Assembly: GCA_015501585.1 (NCBI GenBank)
Contig: JADNRY010000053.1
Location: forward strand, 124,001 to 188,000
DNA length: 64,000 bases
Source of the DNA: Rhodocollybia butyracea
Lineage: Eukaryota > Basidiomycota > Agaricomycetes > Agaricales > Omphalotaceae
Direction of reading: 5' to 3'
The notes under the pieces were generated by a model. It searched no databases. It had not been told where the DNA came from and saw nothing but the letters and a program-made list of their open reading frames with translations. The stretch's first letter is position 1; every line of letters starts with the position of its first letter. Below are positions 10,523 through 21,724 of the stretch, in pieces. The position numbers and the translations under genes are program-made.

Positions 10523-11933
10523 CTATAGGAAATCCTCCGCCCGGGCTCGCTTTTTTCCCCTCGACTCATCATTTTGAGAAGCAGTCGGGTCCGATGCTAC
10601 TTTGAACCGGTATTTCGAACAGAAAGCACGAACCTCTTCCTATAGAGATAGGTCAGCGAGAGAATTTATATTACGTAGGAACACTTGCAGGTGAGAAATT
10701 AGCATCTTGGTACTTGAGTTCCGTTGGTTTTTTGAATGGAGGGTTAGTTTGTTTAGGCGCATTGTTAGGCAAAGTGGGTTCGGAAGGCTGTGGTTGTGAC
10801 TGCTCGAGGGTAGAGGCGTGTGTAGGGGTAGGCGTGACTGACATTGAAGGTGGCGGAGGTGAGGTAGCGAGTCCATTCGGTGATACCGCGTTCATCGGCG
10901 GCGGAGGCGAAGCAGAAGAGCCTTGTTGCTGGCGAACGAATGTTGGTGGGGGTGGCATATTGGGTGGAGGACCAGGAGCACCCGGTGGGAACATCATACC
11001 AGGCGGAGGAGGAAAGGCCCCTGGAGGAGGCATCATGCCGGGAGGAGGAAAACCAGGTGGAAGTTGCATTCCAGGGGGCGGTGGTCTGTGAATTTATAAT
11101 GAGATACAGCAATCGAAACAAAGGATGGAAACTCACCCCGGAAAGCCTGGCATACCCGGGAAAGGAGGAAAGGGAGGTTGACCAGGAGCCATTCCAGGTG
11201 GGAAGAATGGAGGCGGCATCATTCCTGGTGGTGGAATAGGCATGGCTGGAGGTGCTGGTGGCGCAGCATAAGCCTGAGGAGGTGCGCCATAGACTGCCCC
11301 TTGTTCCGTAGCCGCAGCAGACGAGTTGTCATTGGCGCCTCCCATCAATGCCTTGTGGGCTGCTAGAGCTGCTTTGAGCTCATCTTCAGACATTGGCCGA
11401 TTTTCAGTTTTAGGACGTTTCGCAGGTGGCTGAGATATTGATCCAGCGGCCAGTCCCAATTCAATCTCTTTTCGTCGCTTGTAGTCTGCGACATCAGGGG
11501 CAGGGATTCCTTCCATCCCGAAGATCTCCACTTCATATCCATCTCGGCCGGGAAGAGCATTTTCAATCCGCGGTAAACTGGATGGGAGGAAAAGGAGTTA
11601 GAGTGACAGACGAGCTGATACAACTAACGTACTTGTCAGGTTCCAATTTATGAACCTGTTGGATATGTACGGCAAGACCTCCAGCAGTATTGAGCCTTCG
11701 TGGGCACATACTACACTTGAAGTGTTTTGCTTTCTGATGCTGCATGAGGACTAGAGAGATGATACGATTGACAAATCAGCTTCGAAGAAACACCATTGAT
11801 AACTCACCTTTTTCATCCTCAAATTCACGTTCACAGTACCAGCACCATGGTCGGATAACCTGGACAGAGTTGAGATATACGAGCGGAACAATTGGGAGTG
11901 AGATTTTACCTGCTTATTCTTCTTTTTGGCCAT
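10523..11933 (-). CDS. BuGZ/ZNF207-type C2H2 zinc-finger protein
   Basis: Six exons. The start MAKKKNKQ splices to [17 protein letters not shown] and then to [20 protein letters not shown] and [12 protein letters not shown]: two C2H2/BED-like fingers in the arrangement of animal ZNF207/BuGZ and plant SUF4. [20 protein letters not shown] follows, a strongly conserved block of this family. The rest is very rich in Pro, Gly and Met ([13 protein letters not shown] repeats), as in BuGZ, where such a region supports phase separation and spindle/Bub3 functions; fungal roles are less clear. The last exon ends [11 protein letters not shown], a tail I associate with basidiomycete members, and is reached only through the GC-AG intron at 10640-10688. 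Other introns include 11086-11136 and 11578-11632. A nuclear role in mitosis or splicing is inferred from the family. Confidence 0.85.
10640..10688 (-). other. GC-AG intron in the BuGZ-like gene
   Basis: On the minus strand the exon ends TCACCT, the intron starts GCAAGT and ends CTATAG, 49 nt. It joins DANFSP to EEVRAF and leads to the [11 protein letters not shown] tail. Using the GT two bases inside (GTGTTC) gives a frame that loses this tail; not splicing gives a stop at 10671. Confidence 0.8.
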
Positions 11934-12525
11934 TATGATGGAAGTTGCGAGAAAAGAAACGCTGAGTTTGGTCTTGTTGACTAGGCTCCGGTGCCGACCG
12001 GTGACCGGTGACCGGAACAGACAGGCGCTCTAACTCCGTACAGCTGAAACGAGCTTGCAGCGCTAGTTGGATTCCCGGTTCTCGGGAATTCGTCTGAGAT
12101 AACTTTCAGGTTCGAAGAGGCAATAAATCCGCGCGAAATCAACGAATTAGTATAACTAGCTATGGTCTGTCCACTTGCAAGTACGTAAAACCATTGTATC
12201 TCTCTTAAGAATTCACGCAAAAAGTTCACTTGTTGAGAACTCAAAATGCAGTGGGAAGATCTGGTCCGATATTTCCGGCACCACCAGCGGCAAGACCAGT
12301 TTCATCCCCCAACTTCCATCCTCCCCTGGTAACCAGACTTTTGCTTTCGTTTCCTTTGGATGTTGCGTGTGTCGAGCTAATAATCTGTCGTGAGAATACT
12401 CCCAGCTTTTGCTCAAACCAAATTTGACAAAATTTTGTAGCAAATTATATCCGCCCACAAACAAGGGCATTCTCAGCACTCTTTTTCCCTCCACTACCTG
12501 TCATTTCTGTTTTACCCAAGTCATT
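11934..12525. promoter_or_regulatory. Divergent upstream region
   Basis: 592 bp lie between the start of the zinc-finger gene (minus) and the membrane-protein gene (plus). It contains a palindromic CCGGTGACCGGTGACCGG-type stretch at about 11997-12014 that could be a factor site, and a pyrimidine-rich segment just before the downstream ATG. No gene is seen. Confidence 0.4.
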
Positions 12526-13878
12526 ATGGCTAAACATCCCCTCGTTCATCTACATAGACGCAGCACCAATCCTTTGCCTCCCCCGGCTGCCAGTGGAATT
12601 CTTACATCGGCTGTGACAGCGATGCCGGGGTCACTATCAGCGTCTGTACTTGCAACTGCAACCTCAAGTGTGCCGGTGGAACAACTTTCATCTCTAGAGT
12701 TCAGCCCACTCCCTTCCACAACAGACCCTACCTCTTCTGTAGTGTCAACTCCGTCTGGTTCCACTTCCGCCACTGCAGTTTCCGACACCTCATCGTCAAG
12801 CAGTACTGACATTCCAATGGGTACTGTCATTGGTGCCTGCGTCGGTGCTCTTGCTGGAGCAGTTATTCTCGTACTCGTGGGTCTATGGCTCTACAGGCGC
12901 AGCGACCCTAAAAAGCGACGACCAACCCGCACTGGTCCCGGCCTTCAGCCAAATTGGAACAAGCTGGGAGATGACGACGATAAATGGGAGGGAATGCACA
13001 AAACCAAGGAAGCCGCAGAAGTTGCTCCCATGGAGAAGCTTACTATGTTCAAAAAGTCTACTCCCAGCATCTACACTACTAAATCCGCATCCGAAGTACT
13101 TCCCGCCTTCGACTTTGGCGCACATCCGTTTTCCCAGTACCACCCAAATCTTGCCAAAGAGCTTGCTTCCTCTAATGACGAGACTCATGCTCCTCCTTTC
13201 CGGGCAGACTCCTCTGCTGTCTCCTGGGACGGGGATACCGTTGGTGGTGCTTCCTTCCGCTCTGCTCGTATGTCCGGTGCCATGTCACCTTCATTAGACA
13301 TCGCCAGACCAACTCCCGCTCTCACCAACTCGGAACCTCACCGTTGGGAATCAGCAGAAGTTGTCCACCTAGAGGGCCACGTAGCCCATGTTGTTCATCC
13401 TGATTCGAACAACCCCTTTGTACATCCTACCGAGCGGAGGAAGAGCGAACATAACCCCTTCTTCGGTTCTAGCTCTCTTCGTAGCCCATCCACTTCAAAA
13501 CCCAACAAGGGTAAAGGACGCGAAATCACTCCCCCACAACCCGTCGCCAATCCGTTTGCCGACAGCAGTGATGTGAGCGGGGAAAAAACCCCTACCCGTC
13601 TCACGTTCACCCATGCTGCCGTTGATTCGGTGTCTTCGGTGTCATCCAACGACCGAGCTATCCAGTCGCTCATTGCAGCTCTGGGTAGCACTCCTGAGGA
13701 AGTCCAAGAGAGGCTGAACTTTGCGAATGTCGCACCTTCTATCGTATCGGACTCGGGGGATTCGATCTATACCACGGCTGGCTACACCACTGATGGCGAC
13801 GAGGATGAAGACGAGGAGGATGCAGACAATATGACAGATTCCTTCCCACTACCTCCTGGCTCCGATCATTCATCCTAA
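12526..13878 (+). CDS. Single-pass membrane protein with Ser/Thr-rich N-terminus
   Basis: Intronless, 450 codons. The ORF is open 39 codons further upstream, but the ATG at 12526 is chosen because it sits after a pyrimidine-rich leader and gives a compact MAKHPLVHLHRR start. Residues 20-95 are very rich in Ser, Thr, Ala and Pro, typical of an O-glycosylated extracellular region. One hydrophobic helix (GTVIGACVGALAGAVILVLV) near residues 100-122 is followed by basic RRSDPKKRRPTR, giving an outside-N topology although no classical signal peptide is obvious. The roughly 320-residue cytosolic tail contains repeated NPF motifs (NNPFVHP, HNPFFG, ANPFAD) and ends in an acidic DEDEDEEDAD stretch. NPF motifs can bind EH domains of endocytic proteins. 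The layout recalls Mid2/Wsc-like or other fungal surface proteins, but I claim no orthologue. Confidence 0.8.
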   Translation: MAKHPLVHLHRRSTNPLPPPAASGILTSAVTAMPGSLSASVLATATSSVPVEQLSSLEFSPLPSTTDPTSSVVSTPSGSTSATAVSDTSSSSSTDIPMGTVIGACVGALAGAVILVLVGLWLYRRSDPKKRRPTRTGPGLQPNWNKLGDDDDKWEGMHKTKEAAEVAPMEKLTMFKKSTPSIYTTKSASEVLPAFDFGAHPFSQYHPNLAKELASSNDETHAPPFRADSSAVSWDGDTVGGASFRSARMSGAMSPSLDIARPTPALTNSEPHRWESAEVVHLEGHVAHVVHPDSNNPFVHPTERRKSEHNPFFGSSSLRSPSTSKPNKGKGREITPPQPVANPFADSSDVSGEKTPTRLTFTHAAVDSVSSVSSNDRAIQSLIAALGSTPEEVQERLNFANVAPSIVSDSGDSIYTTAGYTTDGDEDEDEEDADNMTDSFPLPPGSDHSS

Positions 13879-15365
13879 ATCTAGGACGTTTCCCTCCTGC
13901 CTATCTTTTTTTTTCTATGTTCTTCGTTCGCTCAAGATCTGGCTACCGCCAGTCAACGAACCCATGTCTTTATAGCAAAGTGCAATGCTGTTGTCAAAAT
14001 GCACATCATTTGTAACTATGTATTCGTCCGTCGTCGTGACTCTTCTTTGCTCAAGAACTTGACGTTGTTGGATGACTTTTCTTTTTCTTGATGCTCGCTG
14101 TCAGCCATCTATTTATTTTACACTTTACCTCTTTATATTTTTTCTAAACCAAGACGCCGTATCGGGATGGTTACCCTGCTGGTCGTCGTCGTTTTCTGTG
14201 GATAATATCCAGATGTAACTTTTAGGTTTATGATCAGCTACATATGGGCTGACCTTTGATAGGCTGTCGTCGTTGCATCGTTTTTTAACCTACATTACAT
14301 TTTTAGGTATTTGCGTCCCCTTTCATTGGATGCGCAATGTATACATGTTGCGAAAATCTAAATACTTATATCATATATATGCTCATTGCTTGTTCGATGT
14401 TCAATGCACTCGCGGGGAGAAACAGTCGACTGACAGTGTTAATGTGGGGATTTGTTTGAGGGTTGGAGGAAAGGGTTATGAACCGAAGTTTGGAAGGCGT
14501 CCACGGCCGGGTGAGTTTATCGTCGTATGTAATCCACAAGTAGGAAACAGACTTTAGAGATACTCGGTATACTATTTGGCTACCGTCGCGTCTGGACGCG
14601 TCCAGGTCGCAACAATGTTTCCTTCAGCTTGACATTGATAGAATATATGTACGCGACAAGCTGCTGGCGCCAGGTCTAGCTTCCCCTGTGTTTCATTCTG
14701 AGCTGAAGATCATCACATTGAAACCTACAGATTCTAAAAACGGCACGCATTTTGAGATACTTGGCTATACTTGAGATCAGATTTGTGAATCTGACGCTGG
14801 GAAGCGTACTTGGGAACGGGTAAGCACATGGTCCAAATTCCGGACGACTCGAACGTTTGTTCAATTTTTAACAGCTATTTGGCAAATTTTGCGGTAATAA
14901 GTAAGAGGGCTGTCCAAAGCTTCAACTTCAAGTGACCGGTAAATCATCTTGCCTGAAATTAGCAGGAGAGCAGAAGTGTCGGCGATCCTAGTCGGGTCGT
15001 CACGTTAATTATTGAAGGACCGCTTTGCAGTGTCAAATGTTCTGTACAGAAGCTGGCAGCAAGGAACATATGCGTAAGGAACGAGGACAAACACCGCCAT
15101 TTTTGATAGGATTGTGACATATTGCGGTCTTTTCTCGTACTACAAAACTCCGTGTACCAAGCGATATATATGAGAACCCTTCGCCAATTATTTCCAGCTG
15201 CTTCACTTTCTCTGTAGTCCTGCTGTAGTAGAGCTCAAGCTCGCCGTGTTTTTTTGGAGACCGTCAACTTCGGACCGTTAGTACGGTGTGAAGATCTTGA
15301 CTTTAAAACGTAAGTCAAGTCTTTGTTTACTTTGCCCTCAAATTCACCCTTGTTTAGCTACCATC
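13879..15365. other. Intergenic region upstream of the Zn2Cys6 gene
   Basis: About 1.5 kb: the 3' UTR of the membrane-protein gene, rich in T tracts, then the 5' region of the transcription-factor gene. A 94-codon ORF at 14273-14557 shows no family resemblance. A GATATATATGAG segment near 15165 may be TATA-like. The ATG at 15366 is preceded by what looks like a leader intron (GTAAGTC at about 15310 to a TTTAG at about 15357). Confidence 0.4.
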
Positions 15366-18300
15366 ATGTCCGATCCTTACATGCACCAGTGGAATAAACC
15401 TCTTTACAACAACGCCCTCCAACTAGAACAAGAGTTTCCTCCTGATGATTCTCAGTATAGTAGAGAATATCCAGCTTTCCCTCAGAGCTCTCAAACTCTT
15501 CCTAACAACTTTACTTTTCGCCCAAACCTCCAGCAACCTCCACGATACCAGGGCTTCAATAGTTCTTCATTTTCGAATACTTTCCTTCCACCAAATGCCT
15601 CAAGTCTTCCGTACGAAAACTCTTCCGCATTTGACTCTTTCCACGACGTCCCCGGATCTGGTAGGACTCGTCCCCCGTTGACCTTATCTCCGCCACCTAT
15701 GGAGGGCACACACGGTCATGCAAGTACTTCTTCAGCGCGGAAATCATCATCCTCTTTTCGACCAAAAAGAGCGCGTACAAACGAACAACTAGACGACGAT
15801 GATGATCTTGATACCGCGGAAACAAAAGAAAAACCTATCAAAGTGTGCGTGCTTTCTTTAAGTCCCTTATCGGATTCTAATTTTATCATTTATTTTAGTG
15901 GTGCTGTGGGTACCCTTTCTGCCTCGACTTTCACGAGTCCATATCTGACGTCTGATGCTTCCTAGTGTGCCCGCTGCAAAAACTTGAAAGGTGGATCCGC
16001 TCCTTCCCTCTTCCTTCTTTATCCTGACAATCATCAATAGTTCGCTGCGAGTTCAAGACAGATACTGATCCTTGCAAAAGATGTTTAAACGGAGGTAAGT
16101 GTTCAGCGCTGCTGAAAAACCTGGTACTAAACGTTTCCAGGCCATATTTGTCAAATTCCTGGAAGAAAAAAGCGGCGTACCCCTCCGTAAGTAATTTGCC
16201 TCATTTGTGCATACAGCACACTCAATCTCGCTTCCTCTGCCAGTAAACGTGAACATCTGCTAAATGAAATTCAGAAGCAAGCGGAGGAGATAGAGAAGCT
16301 GATGGCCAAGCTGGCCAAGCTTGAGCTAAGTAATAAGCAGAAGAACGCTTCACAGGCAGACAACGAGTCTTCTCTGGCGTCTCCGCCGGTATTATCTCCC
16401 ACCTCTACTCATGATTCCAACTACTTTGGCTCCGACCTTGCTGGAAGGGCTAGTCCTGGGCCTAATAAGGATGTCGAGAACTGGATTGCCAAGGCGCGCG
16501 AAAGCTTAGCAGATTTCGGGGGGTTCATCGGCATTGGAGGTGCTAGCATGCCAAAAAGCTTCATCGTGAAACAGGATCCCGAAGCTTCCTCTGATAGCGG
16601 AGGTGACACTGATGCAGTAGATGGCGATGCAGAGGAGGGCTCGCGGAACGGTGACGAGTATGAATTTGCCATAGTAGGCGATGATGATGATGGTGAAGGA
16701 TGGAGCCCTCAGGGGTCTGGGTATGATCGACGCAGGAGAATTTCTGGCTCTAGCATCGAGAGTAACTCTAATTTGAAGAAGAAAGCGCCGGCTGGCAAGT
16801 CGGTGACGATACCCGATGCAGCAGTCCCATTTGGATTGATGGCAGATTTAGCTTACAAGAAACTGAAGCGAGGAAACAGCTCTGACGTAGAGAAGAACGA
16901 GCTTGAACCAGAGACCGGTGTTGCAAACGCCAACTTTTTCAGAAGTAACCATACAAACTTTACTTTGTGTGCCCTAACTAATGCGCGTGTCTAGGTCCTG
17001 GTCCTGATCCCGCTCGGACACAGGCGCTCAATCTTCCGCAACTCCCTCATATCCTAACAAGAGATATCATTACAACCACAGATGCCGAAAAGCTCTTCAA
17101 AATGTAAGGGAGTCATTCTACTTGCTTTCGGTTGATTTATTAGTTTGATAGATTCTTCGACCTCGTTAACCCCTCCGTTTCTATTGTGGATCCAGTGCTC
17201 TATACCGCGCAGAAAACGGTATATCGCAGCCCATTCCTTTTTACAACGAGTAAGTATCTCCGAATATTATTTGCCCAATACAATACAACTCATATAACTT
17301 AGTATGCGCCATTTCATCTCGATTCTACGACGAAAAGCCCGACCTTTACGTTCAGGTCATGAACTACGCCCAGCTCGCCGCAGGAACAGCTTTGATTGGA
17401 GGGCCTAAGAACATAGAAATGTGTATTGCCTATATATTGTTGAGTTTGTATCCTCCTCCCCTCAAGCGGTGGGAGGAGTCTCGAGGCTGGCTATATCTTG
17501 GTGTAGCTATTCGGTGATTCTACTCCCTATTCTTAGGTTCTAGGTTCCTGTACTGACATTTTTTGCAGAATCGCAACCGAACTAAACCTTCACCTTCCTA
17601 ATACTGCCAAACCTCAGAATGAGATGCACGCTCGTGAACTACTCAACCGCACGAGAGTCTGGCTGAACTGCTTCAACTTGGATCGTAGTACCGGATCTCA
17701 GAATGGGAAGCCTCCCATCATCGACGATGACGACTACATGGCAAATCATTGTGATGATTGGTGGAATTCTTCACCGTACAACATGCAGAACTTCGACATC
17801 CAGCTCTGCTGTTACAATTCAGAATTGAAAGTTATGGCCAAGTTCCGATCGAAAATTTATAACCCTACCCACCCGACGGGTTTAAACAAGGTTCGTGTGG
17901 CTTTTGATATTTGTGTTTCGTCTGTTTACAAATTTGAGCAGGACGTCGACTTTGTGAAGATAGCCGCAGAATCTGACGAAGAATTTCTTGCCCTTCAGTC
18001 GAAATGGTACCCGATCTTAGATCAAAATGTGGATAAGAGTGATCCTCCCGGCCATTTCCGCCTCGGTTTATTAAAATTGGCGTTTGGTTACGGCCGCCTT
18101 ATCGTGCTTTCATATGGTTTCCAGCAAGCATTCGGGAAGCACTCCTCGCATGACAACCCATTCCTTGAGCGATGCATGAACGCGGCACACGACATAGCAC
18201 GAACGATGGTTGAAGATATTGGCCGTCCCGCACAAAGTAAGTTTCCCGTGTGCGCCTGGTACGGATTTTTTCTAAAACTGGAAACTTCTAGGGATATTCA

Positions 18301-19006
18301 TTCGTCATGGACCAGAAGCTCAAAGCGTTATGGTTGCTTTTGCCGCCTCGTTCCTTGTCAAGCTTCTCCAGCCCAAGTTTGCCGCTTACATTGATGCCCC
18401 AAAACGCGCGGAAATCTGTGCCCGCGTACAGAGCGTCATTGACTTCTTCAGTGACCCCTCAATTGCCATAGATAACCGACACGGTCCCAAGTTGTATGCC
18501 CGTTTCCTGAAGGGATTACTTGCATCTCCCATGGTCGCTGACCCCAACTCTCCAAATTCCAAACCTGCTCGGCGGAAATCGAATCAGTACAAATTGTCAC
18601 CAGCCCAGAACAATGATTCTACTGATTTTACTAGTAACATGTACAACCAGGCGTTCGAACATGCGTCTCCGGCGACCACGACCCATTCTCTCTCTCCCCC
18701 ACCTTCCCAAGCTGCAATGTCCTTCGAGCAGTTTGCGCCGGCTGGCGGGGTCATCGATCCTTTCGCTCCCGTCCTTCCTGGTTATGATTCAGCCATGATG
18801 GACTATATCATTCCTGACGATGGGTTACAATCTCTGACGGATCCGTCTATGTGGCCAGACGTCACCGCATCCGGTCAGTATTACTATTTTTGTTGACTTT
18901 TTCGATGGCCTAACCGCGTTTCATAGGATATAACTGGCTTTCACAATTCCAAAATGAGGTTCAAAGATCCCAGCTTAATACAAACCTGTACCCGCAATAC
19001 GCGTAA
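15366..19006 (+). CDS. Zn2Cys6 fungal transcription factor
   Basis: Thirteen exons, about 830 residues. A polar N-terminus rich in Gln, Pro, Ser and Tyr with a basic FRPKRARTNEQ segment precedes the zinc cluster, which is assembled across exons 1-5: GACARCKNLKVRCEF, KTDTDPCKRCLNGGHICQIP and GRKKRRTPPKREHLL. All six cysteines are present. A coiled-coil helix follows (EIQKQAEEIEKLMAKLAKLE). The middle is the fungal-specific regulatory domain (AISSRFYDEKPDLY, then IATELNLHLP, then NRTRVWLNCFNLDRSTGSQ). The C-terminus is Ser/Pro-rich with an acidic/aromatic activation-like tail. This domain order is typical of Leu3/War1-like regulators, but the target genes cannot be inferred. Exon 2 is only 7 nt (15899-15905) and exon 3 is 25 nt. 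The last exon (reached by GTCAGT-ATAG) ends LYPQYA. Confidence 0.88.
15899..15905 (+). other. 7-nt micro-exon of the Zn2Cys6 gene
   Basis: TGGTGCT lies between an intron 15845-15898 (GTGCGT...TTTTAG) and an intron 15906-15965 (GTGGGT...CCTAG). Including it gives KVGACARCKNLK in one frame; leaving it out breaks the frame before the first cysteine of the zinc cluster. Confidence 0.75.
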
Positions 19007-19459
19007 AAAAAAACAAGGAGCATTTATATTTTCCATTATCTTGAGTTTTTACAGAATATTTGCGTCATGTATATATGACTGCCCATTATTATTGTTGTAA
19101 CACTTTTCTTTGTGTTCTGTCTCGGTTTCGAATCGATACTCAAAATTATTGTACACTTTATACACTTTATATACCTAGTCTAACGTGTAAACCCTTAGCC
19201 TTCCCGCTTCTTTCTATGTTATTGCAACCATAATACAACGGTATGTACTGACGCTATTTTGCGAAAGGAGTTTCCGCTCCAAGTATTCATAGTTGACTCG
19301 GAAACTAGAATCAGTAAAGTTTCGTCCTTGTCGAAATTCTTCGCGGCTGCAACGCCTAGTGGAACGCTCGCAAAAATAGAGTCGATACACCCTTTTGCCT
19401 ATGTTCTCACTTGCTGCTTTGAAGAGATGTCATTTGTTTGAAGTTTACCCCTTCAGGAT
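19007..19459. other. Intergenic region
   Basis: 453 bp downstream of the transcription-factor gene, with A/T-rich 3' UTR-like sequence (poly-A at 19003-19013, TTTATACACTTTATATACC near 19155). No gene is seen. Confidence 0.4.
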
Positions 19460-20287
19460 ATGAAAGAATACGATAGTGAAATCAATATAGGCTCTTCCGG
19501 TGGGAAGTCCATAGGTCAGAGTGACTACAAGCACTTCTTACGCATAAAAGTCCTCTCGAAGAGCAGAAACACCCGTCGCAAGCTTCCCAAAGAACTCCAA
19601 TCGTACATCTTTTCCTTCTGTCCTTTCTCTTTAACGACACTTGTCTGGTTCGCCGCCCAACTCCAGTCAGTTTGTCGCGCTTCATATCGGCCATCTCAGT
19701 CGTTGCTGATATTGCCCTTTCTGTACCCAGTCTGTGTCTGTGGACGACAATCTCTGTTCTTCTGCAAGGAAAGCGTATTGACTGAGTATCTATCATTTTA
19801 TCGGCTGGGATCACTGGGAAAAGTGGAGAATCTGGTTGTGTTCATTCCCTCCATTTCAGCTCGTGCTAGCCTTGTACTTGTTGCCACTGACCTGCCCAAG
19901 GAGAAAGAAATCATGGAGCAAAGCTCTGGTTTACAAGCAGAATCTGTTGAAGCAGCAGACTCTGTTAGGCAAGCTATGATATTAACCCACTTACAACAAG
20001 AACCTGATGAAGTTCAATATGCCATGAGGAACACCTGTAGTGGCATATTATTTGGAATTTACTCATGGCTCCGAACCTTCTTCATCAAAATCAGCCTGAG
20101 CTGCACTAGCTTTTCAAATTCAGGATATGCCTGCAATATCAAAGTCAAGACCATATCGAACGCGACGGGACGTATACATATACCTCCGACAGCTCCAAAC
20201 AGCAGCAGCTGTGCAGCTCTGGATTTAACGTACAGTGTCCTTACAACAATGACTCTGAAGGTATCGCCGAACGACCTTGATAAATAA
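19460..20287 (+). CDS. Orphan ORF with F-box-like segment
   Basis: A 275-codon uninterrupted ORF with no family I recognise. The only hint is residues 41-56 (KLPKELQSYIFSFCP), which resemble the first helix of an F-box-type domain (LPxEL..xIFSxC), followed by a Leu- and Cys-rich stretch, but no LRRs or other repeats follow. The region is poor in other coding signals, and its C-terminal third (NATGRIHIPPTAPNSSSCAA) looks unstructured. It could be a young or decaying F-box gene, one exon of a gene not resolved here, or a chance ORF. Length without stops makes pure chance somewhat unlikely. The start codon is simply the first ATG. Confidence 0.3.
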   Translation: MKEYDSEINIGSSGGKSIGQSDYKHFLRIKVLSKSRNTRRKLPKELQSYIFSFCPFSLTTLVWFAAQLQSVCRASYRPSQSLLILPFLYPVCVCGRQSLFFCKESVLTEYLSFYRLGSLGKVENLVVFIPSISARASLVLVATDLPKEKEIMEQSSGLQAESVEAADSVRQAMILTHLQQEPDEVQYAMRNTCSGILFGIYSWLRTFFIKISLSCTSFSNSGYACNIKVKTISNATGRIHIPPTAPNSSSCAALDLTYSVLTTMTLKVSPNDLDK

Positions 20288-21724
20288 TGGCACGAGTCCA
20301 CGCATGAAATGACGTCAAGAACAGGTCTTGCGCCAAGTTTCGGCGATGAAAGCGAGTGAATAAATCTAGAGCAGCGAGAAATACTCAATCTACATCACCC
20401 GAATCACATCGTTCGCAAGCGGTCGCGAAAATCGAGTTCTTGTATACCACGATAATTGAAGATTGGTTCACCTAACGACTCAAGTAAACAAGCGAGAACC
20501 AATTGTTTGGAAGATGAAGATAGGCTCACTCACAGCAACTTGAAAGTAAAATTGAATCAGCTTCTCAAGCAAGGGAACATCTGTCGTAAAAAGGTCGCAG
20601 GATGCAACACATTCCAGCGGGTTCAATACCACCAGAACTTGAGTATGGTATATTTGGGAACCGAAGCTCCGGCGGTTGGTATATCTCATAAAACCAAAAA
20701 TCGATGAGATACGGAGGAGGATACGACTTCGTGAGAAATGTGGCGCGTGCTTCGATCCTCTCAGCACGGGAAAGCCGTTTGGGTCCATATTATTGAGAGA
20801 ACTCTGTCGATAGGACAGTCCGGGAGCTCTCAATAGCGCGACCTATGTACATACCGACGTGCCACATGCTTGTGGTGCATGTATTGTATATACACGCTAT
20901 GGAAATTACAATACCTCGAATTACCTCGAAAATCTCCTTTGTGAATCTCCTCCTTCCCTCCTTCCCCCTCCAACCGTCCGGAGGTCGGGATCTTTCGGGG
21001 CTCTCATCCAAAGAAAGCGATAGGAATTTCGGTGTCGATACCAGGTGAGTGCAAGATTTACATTTATGCGGATACAGTGATAGAAAGCATTTGACGTTTG
21101 TCATTCTAAAATTATCCGGTAATTGTTACTTCCTGGCTAGGGGCATCGAATCCATCTGTATTAATATCAGCGCGTTTTGAGATCTACCATTAAAGAGTCT
21201 GAGGTTCGCAAGGCATCTATAAGACTGTATCTCTGTGGATTGTAAGTCGAAAAGTCCTGAAAAGGGAGAATACCTTTCCGTCCTCGAAGTTGAATATATT
21301 GGGACTCCCAATGCTCAAAGGTTTCCATCCCGCACGAAACCTCGACCTCAAGATATGGCCCTTGTCTTCCAGGAATTCGAAGCATTCTGTCTATGATTCT
21401 TCAGCTTCATGTCGCCTGTGTCATAACACCAGCGTGAATACCCATCATCTTCGAGTTTGTGGACAGTGATGCAGCTACTGTATGTTTACAGTGAAACACT
21501 TTTGTTCTGTGATGCTGGAACATAAGGGTAGAGATTTTTTTTCGGGACCAAGAACGATTGTAAATTGACTATGGGTCCACCAAACGTTTCTCTGTGCAAG
21601 TTCAAGTTGATCCTATTCACATTAACGACTAGATTTCCGCATTGACCATAGCAATCGAGCTTCTCCTACCTACACAAAATATTCGAACAACCAGCACAGA
21701 ATTGATCTCATTCCCGTTCCACTC
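20288..21724. other. Gene-poor region with minus-strand ORF fragments
   Basis: About 1.4 kb. Several minus-strand ORFs (20059-20388, 20480-20833, 21167-21385) have protein-like composition but do not join by good splice sites or match a family I know. They may be exons of an unrecognised minus-strand gene or decayed coding sequence. No terminal repeats or transposase motifs are seen. Confidence 0.3.

Noticed and set aside
10714..11239. Glycine-rich plus-strand ORFs
   Set aside because: Antisense of the Pro/Gly/Met-rich part of the BuGZ-like gene; the repeats create open frames on both strands.
4710..19006. Possible biosynthetic gene cluster (NmrA-like reductase, Zn2Cys6 regulator)
   Set aside because: No synthase, P450 or transporter is present and the genes in between are housekeeping, so the grouping is by chance.
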